From assembly GCF_004295585.1 (NCBI RefSeq), contig NZ_AP019400.1:5487501-5551500 (forward strand): a stretch of 64,000 nt of DNA, read 5' to 3'. Both the position numbers and the translations under genes were made by a program. Every line of letters starts with the position of its first letter. The first letter of the stretch is position 1. This document shows, one piece after another, positions 1-7,554 of this stretch. Source of the stretch: Cohnella abietis (GTDB lineage Bacteria > Bacillota > Bacilli > Paenibacillales > Paenibacillaceae). The notes beneath the pieces are model-generated. The model was not told the DNA's origin, searched no databases, and saw nothing but the letters and a program-made list of their open reading frames with translations.

Positions 1-591
1 CCGCTTGATGTGGACATCAACAGTTCGGTCATCGCCTTCGTAGTTCATCCCCCAGATATGGGTAATCAACTGCTCCCGTGTAAAAATTTGTCCCGGATGG
101 TTGGCTAGCTTGAACAGGAGCTCAAATTCTTTTAACGGCAAATTTAACGTTTCATCTCCCCGAACAACTTGAAAGTTACGGCGATTTAGCACAATGCCGT
201 TCAGTTGGATGGTTTGTGAGGAGACAATCATATATCGCTTAAGTAACGCTTTTACTCTCATCACAAGCTCTAATGGATCGAATGGCTTGGTCAAGTAATC
301 GTCGGCCCCAAGCTGGAACCCCTTCACCTTTTGAGCCGATTCTCCCTTAACCGTGACCATTAAGAGAGGGATATTGGAATCGATGCGCCTGATCTCCTTA
401 CACAATTCCCAGCCATCTAAGTGAGGCATCATAATGTCGAGAATAACCAGATCTATTTGAGTATTTTCCACAATTGTGAGTGCTTCTGCACCGTCTTTTG
501 CCTCCAACAGCTCGAACCCTTCATTCCGTAAAAATAAGGTGATCAGCTCTCGGATGTGTACATCGTCATCTGCGATCAGTATTCTGGCCAT
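1..591 (-). CDS. OmpR/PhoB-type response regulator, C-terminus cut by window edge
   Basis: The reading frame starts at ATG 591 after a GGAGGAA ribosome binding site and stays open to base 1, giving 197 residues of an expected 225-240. The receiver domain is clear: acidic pocket ADDD at residues 7-10, phospho-acceptor Asp52 in LVILDIMMP, the conserved Lys in TKPFD, then a winged-helix DNA-binding domain ending in DRTVDVHIKR, where the window stops. It is the DNA-binding half of a two-component system. The cognate kinase probably lies beyond the window. It is 55 bp downstream of the membrane serine hydrolase on the same strand and may be co-transcribed with it. Family assignment is firm; the stimulus is unknown. 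Confidence 0.93.
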   Translation of the reverse strand, partial: MARILIADDDVHIRELITLFLRNEGFELLEAKDGAEALTIVENTQIDLVILDIMMPHLDGWELCKEIRRIDSNIPLLMVTVKGESAQKVKGFQLGADDYLTKPFDPLELVMRVKALLKRYMIVSSQTIQLNGIVLNRRNFQVVRGDETLNLPLKEFELLFKLANHPGQIFTREQLITHIWGMNYEGDDRTVDVHIKR

Positions 592-646
592 AAGAATACA
601 TTCCTCCAATGTCTATCGAGTTCCCCCCGAATGGTCTTACTGTTGC

Positions 647-2608
647 TTAACCAAAATGCCAGCCCAATAAGTTCCAGTAGTAGAAGAATACACACAATAC
701 CACTGCCGATAGCGTTACTAGCGTGAAATGCACACGCTTCAGCACCGTCCAATATTTATCTTTCCATGCGAGCACGCTAAAAGTTAGCATCCCCAAAGTC
801 AATAACACAAGTATTATCGGCATAAAAAGATATAGATTTAACGATTGCGTAATGCGGCTAAGTCGATCTAACAAATCCATATTCAATACGACGAAAAACG
901 TCGCCGCAACGGTCGCAAGCGCCCACGCTGCGGTCACCACAGACAACCGCACTGCCCACTTCTGAGCTTTCGGCATTGCTTTAATTTCACGCCTGCGGTA
1001 AGCGAACCCCGTCAATACGGTGATAAACATAACTAGCGAAAATCCGAGTAAAGGATACCAGAACGTAGTTTTGTCGAGCAACGGTGGACGTTCTAGCGGT
1101 ATGGCTGTAAGGAAATCTAGAAACATATGAGTTACCTTGCCTGATTCATCCGTACGGAATCCAATCTGATGCGAGCTTCCAACTTCTTGAAATAAATCAG
1201 GTCCGACTTGAGCGTATACTTGCTGCTCCGCCCCGCTCCCCATTGATAGTCGGTTTCCAGAAACCTCAACGTTCATCTTGACCAAAAAGCTGAAAAACTT
1301 ATCTATATCAGAATGGTTACGGCGTGTAAATTGATAAGCACCTGCATATTTCAGCAATGATTTGTCCGTTTCAATGGACATAGGAGGCAGCTTAATTTCT
1401 GGCGCTGGAAAGTAACGATCGAAGAAAGCTCTCGCTAACCCATCTGCCGCTACTCCACCTTCACCACCACTATAGGATACGAAAATACCGATTTGCTTCT
1501 CAGGTACAAGATAGAGCTCTGTACTGAATAACGTGTCGGCACCCCCATGAGCAATGATGCGCAACCCATTCATCCGCTGCTCGTAAAAGCCAAGGTCCAT
1601 TGCCGGTAGGCCTTTGATGAATACGAAGGCTGGTGCATGCATTAATTGGACGGTTTCCGGTTTAAGAATTTGTTTGTCTCCGTAACGGCCGTCTTGAAGA
1701 TGAGCAATCATGAAACGGGACATATCTAGCGCCGAGACAGACCCCGATCCTGCTGGACGGAAGCCGCCCTCGAACGTAGGGGGCTTTCTTACGAATACGC
1801 CATTCTCTCTCGCATAGCCATGTATCGTATAAGGCTCCAAGGATGCTGGAATTGGTTCTTGAACAGAAGCGTATTTCATTCCAAGCGGATCAAAGATGTT
1901 TTTCTGAATATAGTCGTCATACGGTATGCCGCTAACTTCCTCGACGATTAGTCCCGCCAAAGATGCGCCATAGTTGGAATAAGACGCCATCTCACCGGCA
2001 GGCCTTACTCGTGCCGGCATATGCTTGGCAAGTGTTTCTGAAATGGATACCGGAAGCTTCTTAGGGTCGGTGGTGATTTGATAACCAACGCCCCCTTCTT
2101 CAAAACCGGCGGTATGAGTCATGAGATGACGCATAGTAATGGGATCTGAATAGGTTTTCGGTATTTTTACTGTTTTTAAGTAGGTATTGATGTCGGTATC
2201 GAGATCTATTTTGCCCTGCTCGACCAATTGCATCACGGCCGTCCAAGTAAACAGCTTTGTTGTCGATGCAATTCGGAACAGGCTGGTCTCGGGATCGACT
2301 AGCTTGCCTGCTTCTATGTCGGAATGACCATAACCCTTAGCTAGGAGGATTTTATCGCCCTTAACGATCGTGACGACTGCCCCTGGAATTTTGAAATTGT
2401 CTATATGCCCTTTCATAATACCATCAATAAATGCCGTTAGCCCAACAGTGTCGGTCAAGTCCGGCTTCCCCTCGTGCTGAACAGTTGTAGAATCAGGAAG
2501 CGCTGCAGATACAGGTGCCTGAGCTGCGAACAACCCTGCTCCCATACTAACGATCAACAACACCAGTAACATCATTTTGCAAGATATCTTTCTCATAGAT
2601 GATGACAT
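647..2608 (-). CDS. Membrane-anchored serine hydrolase, beta-lactamase class C / PBP4* family
   Basis: The start was placed at ATG 2608 because GGAGG lies 6 bases upstream; an in-frame ATG at 2623 overlaps that site. The 653-residue protein has a signal peptide (ending near VSA-AL), a serine beta-lactamase-like domain with nucleophile motif STTK (Ser about 115, Lys about 118), YSN (about 210-212) and HGG (about 354-356), then a spacer and four hydrophobic helices in the last 110 residues. Known relatives are extracytoplasmic esterases, D-amino acid peptidases or penicillin-binding-like enzymes; substrate cannot be read from sequence. The catalytic domain should face outward. The downstream response regulator suggests envelope-stress or antibiotic sensing, by inference. 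Confidence 0.88.
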   Translation of the reverse strand: MSSSMRKISCKMMLLVLLIVSMGAGLFAAQAPVSAALPDSTTVQHEGKPDLTDTVGLTAFIDGIMKGHIDNFKIPGAVVTIVKGDKILLAKGYGHSDIEAGKLVDPETSLFRIASTTKLFTWTAVMQLVEQGKIDLDTDINTYLKTVKIPKTYSDPITMRHLMTHTAGFEEGGVGYQITTDPKKLPVSISETLAKHMPARVRPAGEMASYSNYGASLAGLIVEEVSGIPYDDYIQKNIFDPLGMKYASVQEPIPASLEPYTIHGYARENGVFVRKPPTFEGGFRPAGSGSVSALDMSRFMIAHLQDGRYGDKQILKPETVQLMHAPAFVFIKGLPAMDLGFYEQRMNGLRIIAHGGADTLFSTELYLVPEKQIGIFVSYSGGEGGVAADGLARAFFDRYFPAPEIKLPPMSIETDKSLLKYAGAYQFTRRNHSDIDKFFSFLVKMNVEVSGNRLSMGSGAEQQVYAQVGPDLFQEVGSSHQIGFRTDESGKVTHMFLDFLTAIPLERPPLLDKTTFWYPLLGFSLVMFITVLTGFAYRRREIKAMPKAQKWAVRLSVVTAAWALATVAATFFVVLNMDLLDRLSRITQSLNLYLFMPIILVLLTLGMLTFSVLAWKDKYWTVLKRVHFTLVTLSAVVLCVFFYYWNLLGWHFG

Positions 2609-2721
2609 AATAAACCTCCACATATTTTTTGATAACTACCTCTCGAATACAATTGAGAGCATATCAAAAAAGTATGAACGGAGAGTGAACACAGCAATTG
2701 GGTTGATTGGTGACGTGGCTC

Positions 2722-2886
2722 ACTGGGGAGCTTACGTAGCTTGGGATTGGCGGATTGGCCTGATTACTCGGTGGCTTGGGGTGCGCGGGTTGGCTGGTTA
2801 CTTGGTGGTTGGGGTGCGGATTGGCCTGGTTACTTGGTGGCTTGGGATGCGCGGGTTGACTGGTTACTTGGTGGCTTGGGATGCGG
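2722..2886. repeat. Short tandem repeat, about 30-36 bp units
   Basis: About four imperfect copies of a G/T-rich unit built around GGTTACTTGGTGGCTTGGG follow each other, with lengths alternating near 30-32 and 36 bp. The tract lies directly upstream of the serine hydrolase start region and abuts the 51-52 bp array that follows. No convincing protein-coding signal (no ribosome binding site or start context) was seen. Confidence 0.7.
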
Positions 2887-2887
2887 A

Positions 2888-3240
2888 TTTAGTCGGTCTC
2901 TCCTCTTATATCTGCGCCACGGCTCGGGAGTTAGTCAGTCTCTTCTCTTATCTCTCTCCATTTCTGCGCCGCGGTTCAGGGTTAGTCGGTCTCTCCTCTT
3001 ATTTCTCTCCATATCTGCGCCGCTTCTCATGAGTTAGTCGGTCTCTCCTCTTATTTCTCTCTATTTCTGCGCCGTGGCTCTGAAGTTAGTCGGTCTCTCC
3101 TCTTATTTCTCTCCATATCTGCGCCGATGCTCGGAGTTAGTCGGTACCTCCCCTTATCTCTCTTCATATCTGCGCCGATGCTCGGGATTTAGTCGGTCTC
3201 TCCTCTTATCTCTCTCCATATCTGCGCCGCTTCTCATGAG
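2888..3240. repeat. Intergenic tandem array A, left part (51-52 bp units)
   Basis: Roughly seven imperfect units share the core TTAGTCGGTCTCTCCTCTTA and the tail CTGCGCCG. Spacing measured between successive TTAG cores is 51 or 52 bp. The array stops abruptly at 3240 inside a unit, where the insertion sequence begins, and resumes at about 4672. Units lack a start codon with a ribosome binding site and are probably non-coding. Confidence 0.85.
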
Positions 3241-3326
3241 CGGTTCGGTCCCCTAATTCCGGAGAGTCTCCAAGTAAAACTGTTGTTATTATAGAATCCC
3301 ATTCTTTTTCGCCGTTTTGCTCAAAA

Positions 3327-4220
3327 TTACAGCACGCGATCGAATTTTTTGAGGTCTTCTTTGGTACCTTTTAACCAGTTCATGAATGCTGCTGGTGAAC
3401 GCTTCCCTAAGCTGCCGTGCATCCGACGTGCGTTGTAAAATTCGATGTAGTCCCGCACTGCCTGGTACGCTGCTTCGAATGTTTCAAACGACGTCTTGTC
3501 CAATACGTCGCGTTCCAATGTGGCATGAAACGATTCGATGTAAGCATTCATATTTGGTGATTTTGGCGGGATACGCTCGTGAATAAAGGGCTCATTCTCA
3601 TCTGCACTGAGCGCACCAAACGCCTTGCTTATAAACTGCGGGCCGTTGTCGGTCCGGATAATTGGCCTAGCTTCGCCCTGCGACAAGCGGGCTTTGAATG
3701 CAGCTTTCACTGTTTGACAGATATGGATAGCACTGCACGACGAGCCTAAGTGGTAACCGACAATGGTTCGGTCGTAGACATCGATCATGTCTGCCAGATA
3801 GAAGAACTGATCGTAACCCTCGACGTACCCATACTTAATGTCGAGCTGCCACAGCTGATTTGAAGCAGTGATGGTATGGTTGCGGGCTAATCGCCTTGGA
3901 TAGTGAACAATTTTCCTACGCTGAGGCTTCAAAATGCCTAGCTCCTTGCAAAAACGGTATACCTTCTTATCATTAATCAAAGCCTGGTACTGGACACGTA
4001 AGCATTCTGCGAGCATGCGGTAGCCGTAGATATATTCTTCACCTGAAATGAGTTCCGTCAGCCATTCCTGCACCTGTGAATTGCTGACCTTATCGCCATT
4101 TTGCAGCAGGGTATGGGTGGACAGAGGTCTACCACGGGCAGGCGGACTCGAGGCAACGACTTCCAAATGGTTCTTCCTAAGACGGCGCTCATAGTACGTG
4201 GAAGAAGCCACTGCAACCAT
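3327..4220 (-). CDS. IS3-family transposase OrfB (DDE integrase domain)
   Basis: The 297-residue ORF holds the rve integrase core: first Asp in LWQLDIKYG, second Asp in IIRTDNGPQF, and catalytic Glu in NAYIESFHATLERD. HTH_21-type sequence precedes the core. The annotated ATG (4220) is probably not the functional start: the frame is open upstream to the A6G site at 4301-4307 and encodes a continuous OrfA-OrfB junction there (LEVATTFIERGNAVVIVLQ), as expected for a fused transposase made by -1 frameshifting. All catalytic residues are present and the length is normal. Confidence 0.93.
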   Translation of the reverse strand: MVAVASSTYYERRLRKNHLEVVASSPPARGRPLSTHTLLQNGDKVSNSQVQEWLTELISGEEYIYGYRMLAECLRVQYQALINDKKVYRFCKELGILKPQRRKIVHYPRRLARNHTITASNQLWQLDIKYGYVEGYDQFFYLADMIDVYDRTIVGYHLGSSCSAIHICQTVKAAFKARLSQGEARPIIRTDNGPQFISKAFGALSADENEPFIHERIPPKSPNMNAYIESFHATLERDVLDKTSFETFEAAYQAVRDYIEFYNARRMHGSLGKRSPAAFMNWLKGTKEDLKKFDRVL

Positions 4221-4273
4221 CTGTAATACGATTACGACTGCGTTTCCCCGCTCAATGAAGGTTGTGGCAACCT

Positions 4274-4594
4274 CTAGTTTGTCATCGAGAGAGGGTTCTT
4301 CTTTTTTATAAGTTCACGCAAAATCTCGAGTTCAAGTTCTTTCTCGCCCAAGACCTTCATAGCACGGGCATGTTTTTCCTCGAGTTCAAGATAGCGTTGT
4401 TCATCTGCTGCGCGTTCACTGAATGTAGGTATGCTATCATCGCCATGGGTTTCTTGAAACTCCTTCACCCAAGAGCGTATGGTCTCAGATGTAACCTCGT
4501 ACTTACGTGCAACAATAGCTGGCTTTATACCAGATAAAGCTTCCCTAGCTGCTTGATGTCTTATAGCTTCAAAAGTGCGATTACGTCTCCTCAT
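4274..4594 (-). CDS. IS3-family OrfA (helix-turn-helix protein)
   Basis: This 106-residue protein has an N-terminal helix-turn-helix (REALSGIKPAIVARKYEVTS region, residues about 17-36) followed by a charged coiled coil (LELEEKHARAMKVLGEKELE), the usual OrfA arrangement for binding the ends and multimerising with OrfB. It ends 8 codons after the frameshift site. Together with OrfB in the -1 frame it would give a transposase of about 420 residues. Confidence 0.92.
   Translation of the reverse strand: MRRRNRTFEAIRHQAAREALSGIKPAIVARKYEVTSETIRSWVKEFQETHGDDSIPTFSERAADEQRYLELEEKHARAMKVLGEKELELEILRELIKKKNPLSMTN
4301..4307 (-). promoter_or_regulatory. Programmed -1 frameshift site AAAAAAG
   Basis: On the minus strand the zero-frame codons are ATA AAA AAG, i.e. 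the classical A AAA AAG heptamer. A -1 slip moves ribosomes into the OrfB frame, which has no stop between here and the OrfB core. The frame relationship of the two ORFs (OrfB is -1 to OrfA) agrees. Confidence 0.88.
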
Positions 4595-4671
4595 ATATCC
4601 TCATCCCCCTATCTTAGTGTACCTTAACTTTGCAGGCACTCTCCAATCTATTTAGGGGGCTTAATAGTGAG

Positions 4672-4810
4672 TTTGTCGGTCTCTCCTCTTATTTCTCTTC
4701 ATTTCTGCGCGGCTTCTCATGAGTTAGTCGGTCTCTCCTCTTATCTAACTCCATGTCTGCGCCGTGGCTCGGAGTTAGTCGGAGTTAGTCGGAGTTAGTC
4801 GGAGTTAGTC
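4672..4810. repeat. Intergenic tandem array A, right part
   Basis: Two further 51-52 bp units of the array seen at 2888-3240 continue here after the insertion sequence, followed by about five short GGAGTTAGTC decamer repeats at 4770-4810. The sequence shows that the array existed before the element landed. Confidence 0.8.
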
Positions 4811-4839
4811 AGAGTCAGTAGGCACCACTTATCTCCCGC

Positions 4840-4875
4840 AACAATATAACTCCCGTTAACGGGAGTTATATTGTT
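4840..4875 (-). terminator. 36-bp perfect palindrome, probable terminator
   Basis: The stretch is fully self-complementary around GTTAAC, with GC-rich CTCCCG/CGGGAG inner arms and AT-rich outer arms. It lies about 130 bp downstream of the flavoenzyme stop at 5008. There is no strong T-run beyond the palindrome itself, so a protein-binding or cruciform role is also possible. Confidence 0.6.
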
Positions 4876-5007
4876 CATCTCACATCGTCATCCTTCCCGA
4901 ACCCCGATTATTATTCCAATAGATTTAGTTGGTTTAGAACCCTTATAAAAAGCAAACTAGATCGCAGAGCAATCCTTGTTCGCCAGGTTATCCGTACAAA
5001 TCATCCA

Positions 5008-6201
5008 TCAAGTATGCAGTCCACCAATCGGTGTAGGCGGCTGCTTACCGTTCAATGCCCAATTCCCGATATTTTTCAGCTTGTAATCCACTGAATTGTG
5101 CAGCGTATGAATTCGTACATTGCGCCAATAACGATCAAAGCCATTGCGAACCGTTGCCGATCGCGTTCCCATAAGCTCAAAAATTCTGCTGGTCACGTCT
5201 AGTGCTGTCCTGCCTGCAATGACATTAGCTGCAGTGACGATAGCCGCCGCTTCTCCCCGCTCTTGAGCGGATAATGCATACCTATTGGAATCGGCTAGAT
5301 CCACATGTTTCGACGCGAGATCTACTAAGCTTTCGGCCGACTTCAGCTCGGCCCATAGTTCGCCATACTTGAGAATAATATAGGGGTCCTCCGCTGCAGT
5401 ATCCGCATCCGATAACGCATAAGGTCGTGCCTCTGTTACAATATAGCGCTTAGCCTCATCAAGTGCACCCAGTGCATTCCCTAAATAAATGTTGGTGAGA
5501 ACCGCTTGTGTAAGAGGAGGATTATAAGAATCCTTTATTTCATTGGGATGCTCTTCTAAAACTTCGCTCAATTCCACAATTACGTTTTCAAAGGTCACAG
5601 TTCCGCTACCGGTTTGGCGCTGGCCGATTCCGTCCCAGTCATCATGAATTTTCAGACCTTCACGTCCGCCAGGAATGACCCCAATTACTGTATTTGCGCT
5701 TTTCTCGTCTTCCCACGAAATCAAAACATAATCCGCGTCAGGTGTACCTGTGGTGAATTTTTTGCTGCCATTAAGCACAATATGATTGTCAACTCGATTA
5801 CCTACAACACGGCTGACGCCTTTACGGACATTGGATGTATTGCCCCAGAACCAGTTCTTGTTGACTGTTCCCTCCAGGTAAAATGCGACTTGCTCCGGGG
5901 TTCCGAGTCGCTGGAAGTTAGCCAGCACTGCGTGATGATAGCCAAATAAATGCGCCACCGATCCGTCAGCCTTAGCTAGCTCCCTTGTAACTGCCAGTGC
6001 CACAGACCAAGGTTGACCGTATCCGCCATATTGCTCAGAAATTGTCAGCTTCAACAACCCACTTTGGCGAATGAGATCTCTCTCGTGCTTAGGAGTGCCG
6101 CCATCTCTATCCCTCTGAGCCGCATTCTTTGCGAACTCCTGAGCCAGCTCTGTCGCTATCTCCACGTAATAACTGGGCCTTCTCTCTTGTACCACTCCCA
6201 T
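5008..6201 (-). CDS. Acyl-CoA dehydrogenase-fold flavin monooxygenase (DszC/SfnB-like)
   Basis: The ATG at 6201 follows GTGAGGATTGAA; an upstream in-frame GTG (6213) would overlap that site. The 397-residue protein has the acyl-CoA dehydrogenase layout: N-terminal helices with SEQYGGYGQP, a central beta-domain (WGNTSN, LNGSKKFTTG), and a C-terminal helical bundle ending HNSVDYKLKNIGNWALNG, a tail typical of the DszC/SfnB group rather than true acyl-CoA dehydrogenases. Relatives use reduced flavin to oxygenate organosulfur compounds or take part in sulfone and sulfonate metabolism. It lies 15 bp after the SsuD-like gene, so the two form an operon. No flavin reductase gene is adjacent. Exact substrate unknown. 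Confidence 0.85.
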   Translation of the reverse strand: MGVVQERRPSYYVEIATELAQEFAKNAAQRDRDGGTPKHERDLIRQSGLLKLTISEQYGGYGQPWSVALAVTRELAKADGSVAHLFGYHHAVLANFQRLGTPEQVAFYLEGTVNKNWFWGNTSNVRKGVSRVVGNRVDNHIVLNGSKKFTTGTPDADYVLISWEDEKSANTVIGVIPGGREGLKIHDDWDGIGQRQTGSGTVTFENVIVELSEVLEEHPNEIKDSYNPPLTQAVLTNIYLGNALGALDEAKRYIVTEARPYALSDADTAAEDPYIILKYGELWAELKSAESLVDLASKHVDLADSNRYALSAQERGEAAAIVTAANVIAGRTALDVTSRIFELMGTRSATVRNGFDRYWRNVRIHTLHNSVDYKLKNIGNWALNGKQPPTPIGGLHT

Positions 6202-6216
6202 TTCAATCCTCACCTC

Positions 6217-7398
6217 TCATAAAGTGGTATACTGCTCTTGCTTCAGCTTCTCTTTAATCAAGGGCAGCAGCAGCTCGCCTGCGATATCCGCTTCTTCCAG
6301 ATGCGGGAATCCCGACAAGATAAAAGATGAAACGCCTATCCGGATATACTCGATAATTCGGTCCGATACCTGATCTGGCGTACCGACAAGCATTAGCGAG
6401 CCACCTGATCTCACGGTGCTGAGACCTGACCACAAATTGGGCCCCAGTAAATATTGATTTTCTTTGGAATAAGTCCTGAGCTTGTTCTGGCGGATTTGAT
6501 TCACAGCATCGGATTTCGTAAACCGTTCCTCAGCCTGTTCAATCGCAACATTGTTCACCTTACTAATAATTTCCCAAGCGTCTCTCCAAGCTTCCTCTTC
6601 TGTCTGCCTAACTAGAATTTGCACCCTTAAACCGTATTTTAATGGTCTTCGAATGCCTGTAGCCTCCTGCTGTTCATTGCGCAATGCTTCCATCTCACCA
6701 ATCTGCTCTTGAATCCAATTAAGCGGCTCCGCCCACATCAGATACACGTCTGCAAGCTCGGCAGCCACTCGTTTCCCTGAAGCCGAGCTTCCACCAAAAT
6801 AAAGAGGTGGATGAGGCCGCTGCTGCGTTGCAGGGTAGCTAGCAACCGCTTCAAGATTATAATGATTGCCTGTAAACTGCAGGGGTTCGATATCCTGATA
6901 AGGTTCATTAACCGCAAAAAAATCATTTTCATTGTTCACACTGCTGTTCGCCCATAATCCCTTGACGATCTGCAAAAATTCCCGCGTACGTTCATAGCGC
7001 TCGTCATGACTGTCCGCAAGGGGATCGCCCATCATGCGTAAATCCTTAGCAGAGCTGCCCGTAACAACATTGATTAGAAGTCTGCCTTGAGACAAATAAT
7101 CGAAGGACGCGGCCATTCTAGCCGCAAGCACAGGCGAAACCAATCCAGGTCGCATCGCAATAAGAGGCCTAAAAGTCGTGGTGCTAGAAATAATTGCTGA
7201 ACCGACAACCCAAGCGTCCAAACAGGTGCCACCCGTAGGTATAAGTGCAAATGTAAATCCCGCTTTCTCTGCATGCTGGGCCAGTTGAATAATATAACTC
7301 AGATCGGTTTCACGCTCTGGTCTTACACCCACATGATTTCCATCACCATAAGTTGGGATATACCAACCAAACTCCACTTCATTCCGCTCTACAGTCAA
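6217..7398 (-). CDS. ssuD: LLM-class FMNH2-dependent alkanesulfonate monooxygenase
   Basis: The chosen start is TTG 7398 (residues begin LTVERNEVEFGWYIP), 8 bases after GGAG; a GTG at 7446 lies inside a terminator hairpin and is rejected. The 393-residue protein has the luciferase-like TIM barrel and SsuD hallmarks: RPGLVSPVLAARMAAS, GRLLINVVTG, YLMWAEP and YFGGSSASG. SsuD cleaves C2 and longer alkanesulfonates to aldehyde and sulfite with FMNH2 and oxygen in the cytoplasm. It is the first gene of an operon with the DszC/SfnB-like enzyme. Expression is likely controlled by the promoter at 7501-7529 and a terminator-bearing leader. No SsuE or SsuABC genes are nearby. Confidence 0.9.
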   Translation of the reverse strand: MTVERNEVEFGWYIPTYGDGNHVGVRPERETDLSYIIQLAQHAEKAGFTFALIPTGGTCLDAWVVGSAIISSTTTFRPLIAMRPGLVSPVLAARMAASFDYLSQGRLLINVVTGSSAKDLRMMGDPLADSHDERYERTREFLQIVKGLWANSSVNNENDFFAVNEPYQDIEPLQFTGNHYNLEAVASYPATQQRPHPPLYFGGSSASGKRVAAELADVYLMWAEPLNWIQEQIGEMEALRNEQQEATGIRRPLKYGLRVQILVRQTEEEAWRDAWEIISKVNNVAIEQAEERFTKSDAVNQIRQNKLRTYSKENQYLLGPNLWSGLSTVRSGGSLMLVGTPDQVSDRIIEYIRIGVSSFILSGFPHLEEADIAGELLLPLIKEKLKQEQYTTL

Positions 7399-7423
7399 TA
7401 GACACTCTCCTTCCGTTAAAATC

Positions 7424-7488
7424 AAATAAAAAGAGGCGCTCTTCACAAAGTAAGAGGGCCTCCAGATATCCGGTGGGCAAAGCGCCTA
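7424..7488 (-). promoter_or_regulatory. 5' leader with intrinsic terminator and competing antiterminator stem (attenuator)
   Basis: Between the promoter and the ssuD start the transcript can form an 11-position stem (10 pairs, one C-C mismatch) between 7452-7462 and 7433-7443, with an 8-nt loop followed by TTTTTATTT: an intrinsic terminator before the gene. An upstream segment AGGCGCT (7481-7487, minus strand) is complementary to the AGCGCCT (7434-7440) in the 3' terminator arm, so pairing there would break the terminator. This is the layout of a transcription attenuator or small riboswitch. I do not recognise the aptamer; it does not match SAM-I, TPP or preQ1-I consensus. Confidence 0.65.
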
Positions 7489-7500
7489 TCAGTTTTTTCC

Positions 7501-7529
7501 ATAATACTATTCGAATAGATTATTGTCAA
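7501..7529 (-). promoter_or_regulatory. Sigma-A promoter with operator-like palindrome in spacer
   Basis: The -35 box TTGACA (7524-7529) and the -10 box TATTAT (7501-7506) are 17 bases apart. The spacer contains the 12-bp perfect palindrome CTATTCGAATAG (7507-7518), a likely repressor site. The promoter would start an approximately 95-nt leader before ssuD. Confidence 0.8.
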
Positions 7530-7554
7530 ACATATTATCAACTAATTCACATAG

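Larger units (their letters stand above)
3241..4667 (-). mobile_element. IS3-family insertion sequence inserted in repeat array A
   Basis: The element carries OrfA and OrfB of an IS3-type transposase with an A6G frameshift site. Related ends face each other: inward from the left, CCCCTAATTCCGGAGAGT (from 3250); inward from the right, CCCCTAAATAGATTGGAGAGT (from 4658 on the minus strand), imperfect inverted repeats differing by a 3-base gap. The repeat array on both sides allows the boundaries to be inferred: TGAG occurs at 3237-3240 and 4668-4671 as a possible target duplication, giving an element of about 1.43 kb. Ends are approximate to a few bases. Both ORFs are intact, so it may be active. 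Confidence 0.85.

Noticed and set aside
2888..3240. CRISPR-like array
   Set aside because: Units are contiguous and imperfect without unique spacers, and no cas genes are present.
2577..3256. Plus-strand open frames over the 2.7-3.2 kb repeats
   Set aside because: Low-complexity repeats with no ribosome binding site; unit length of 51 bp keeps frames open.
7424..7488. SAM-I (S-box) riboswitch
   Set aside because: The leader is too short and lacks the conserved S-box core.
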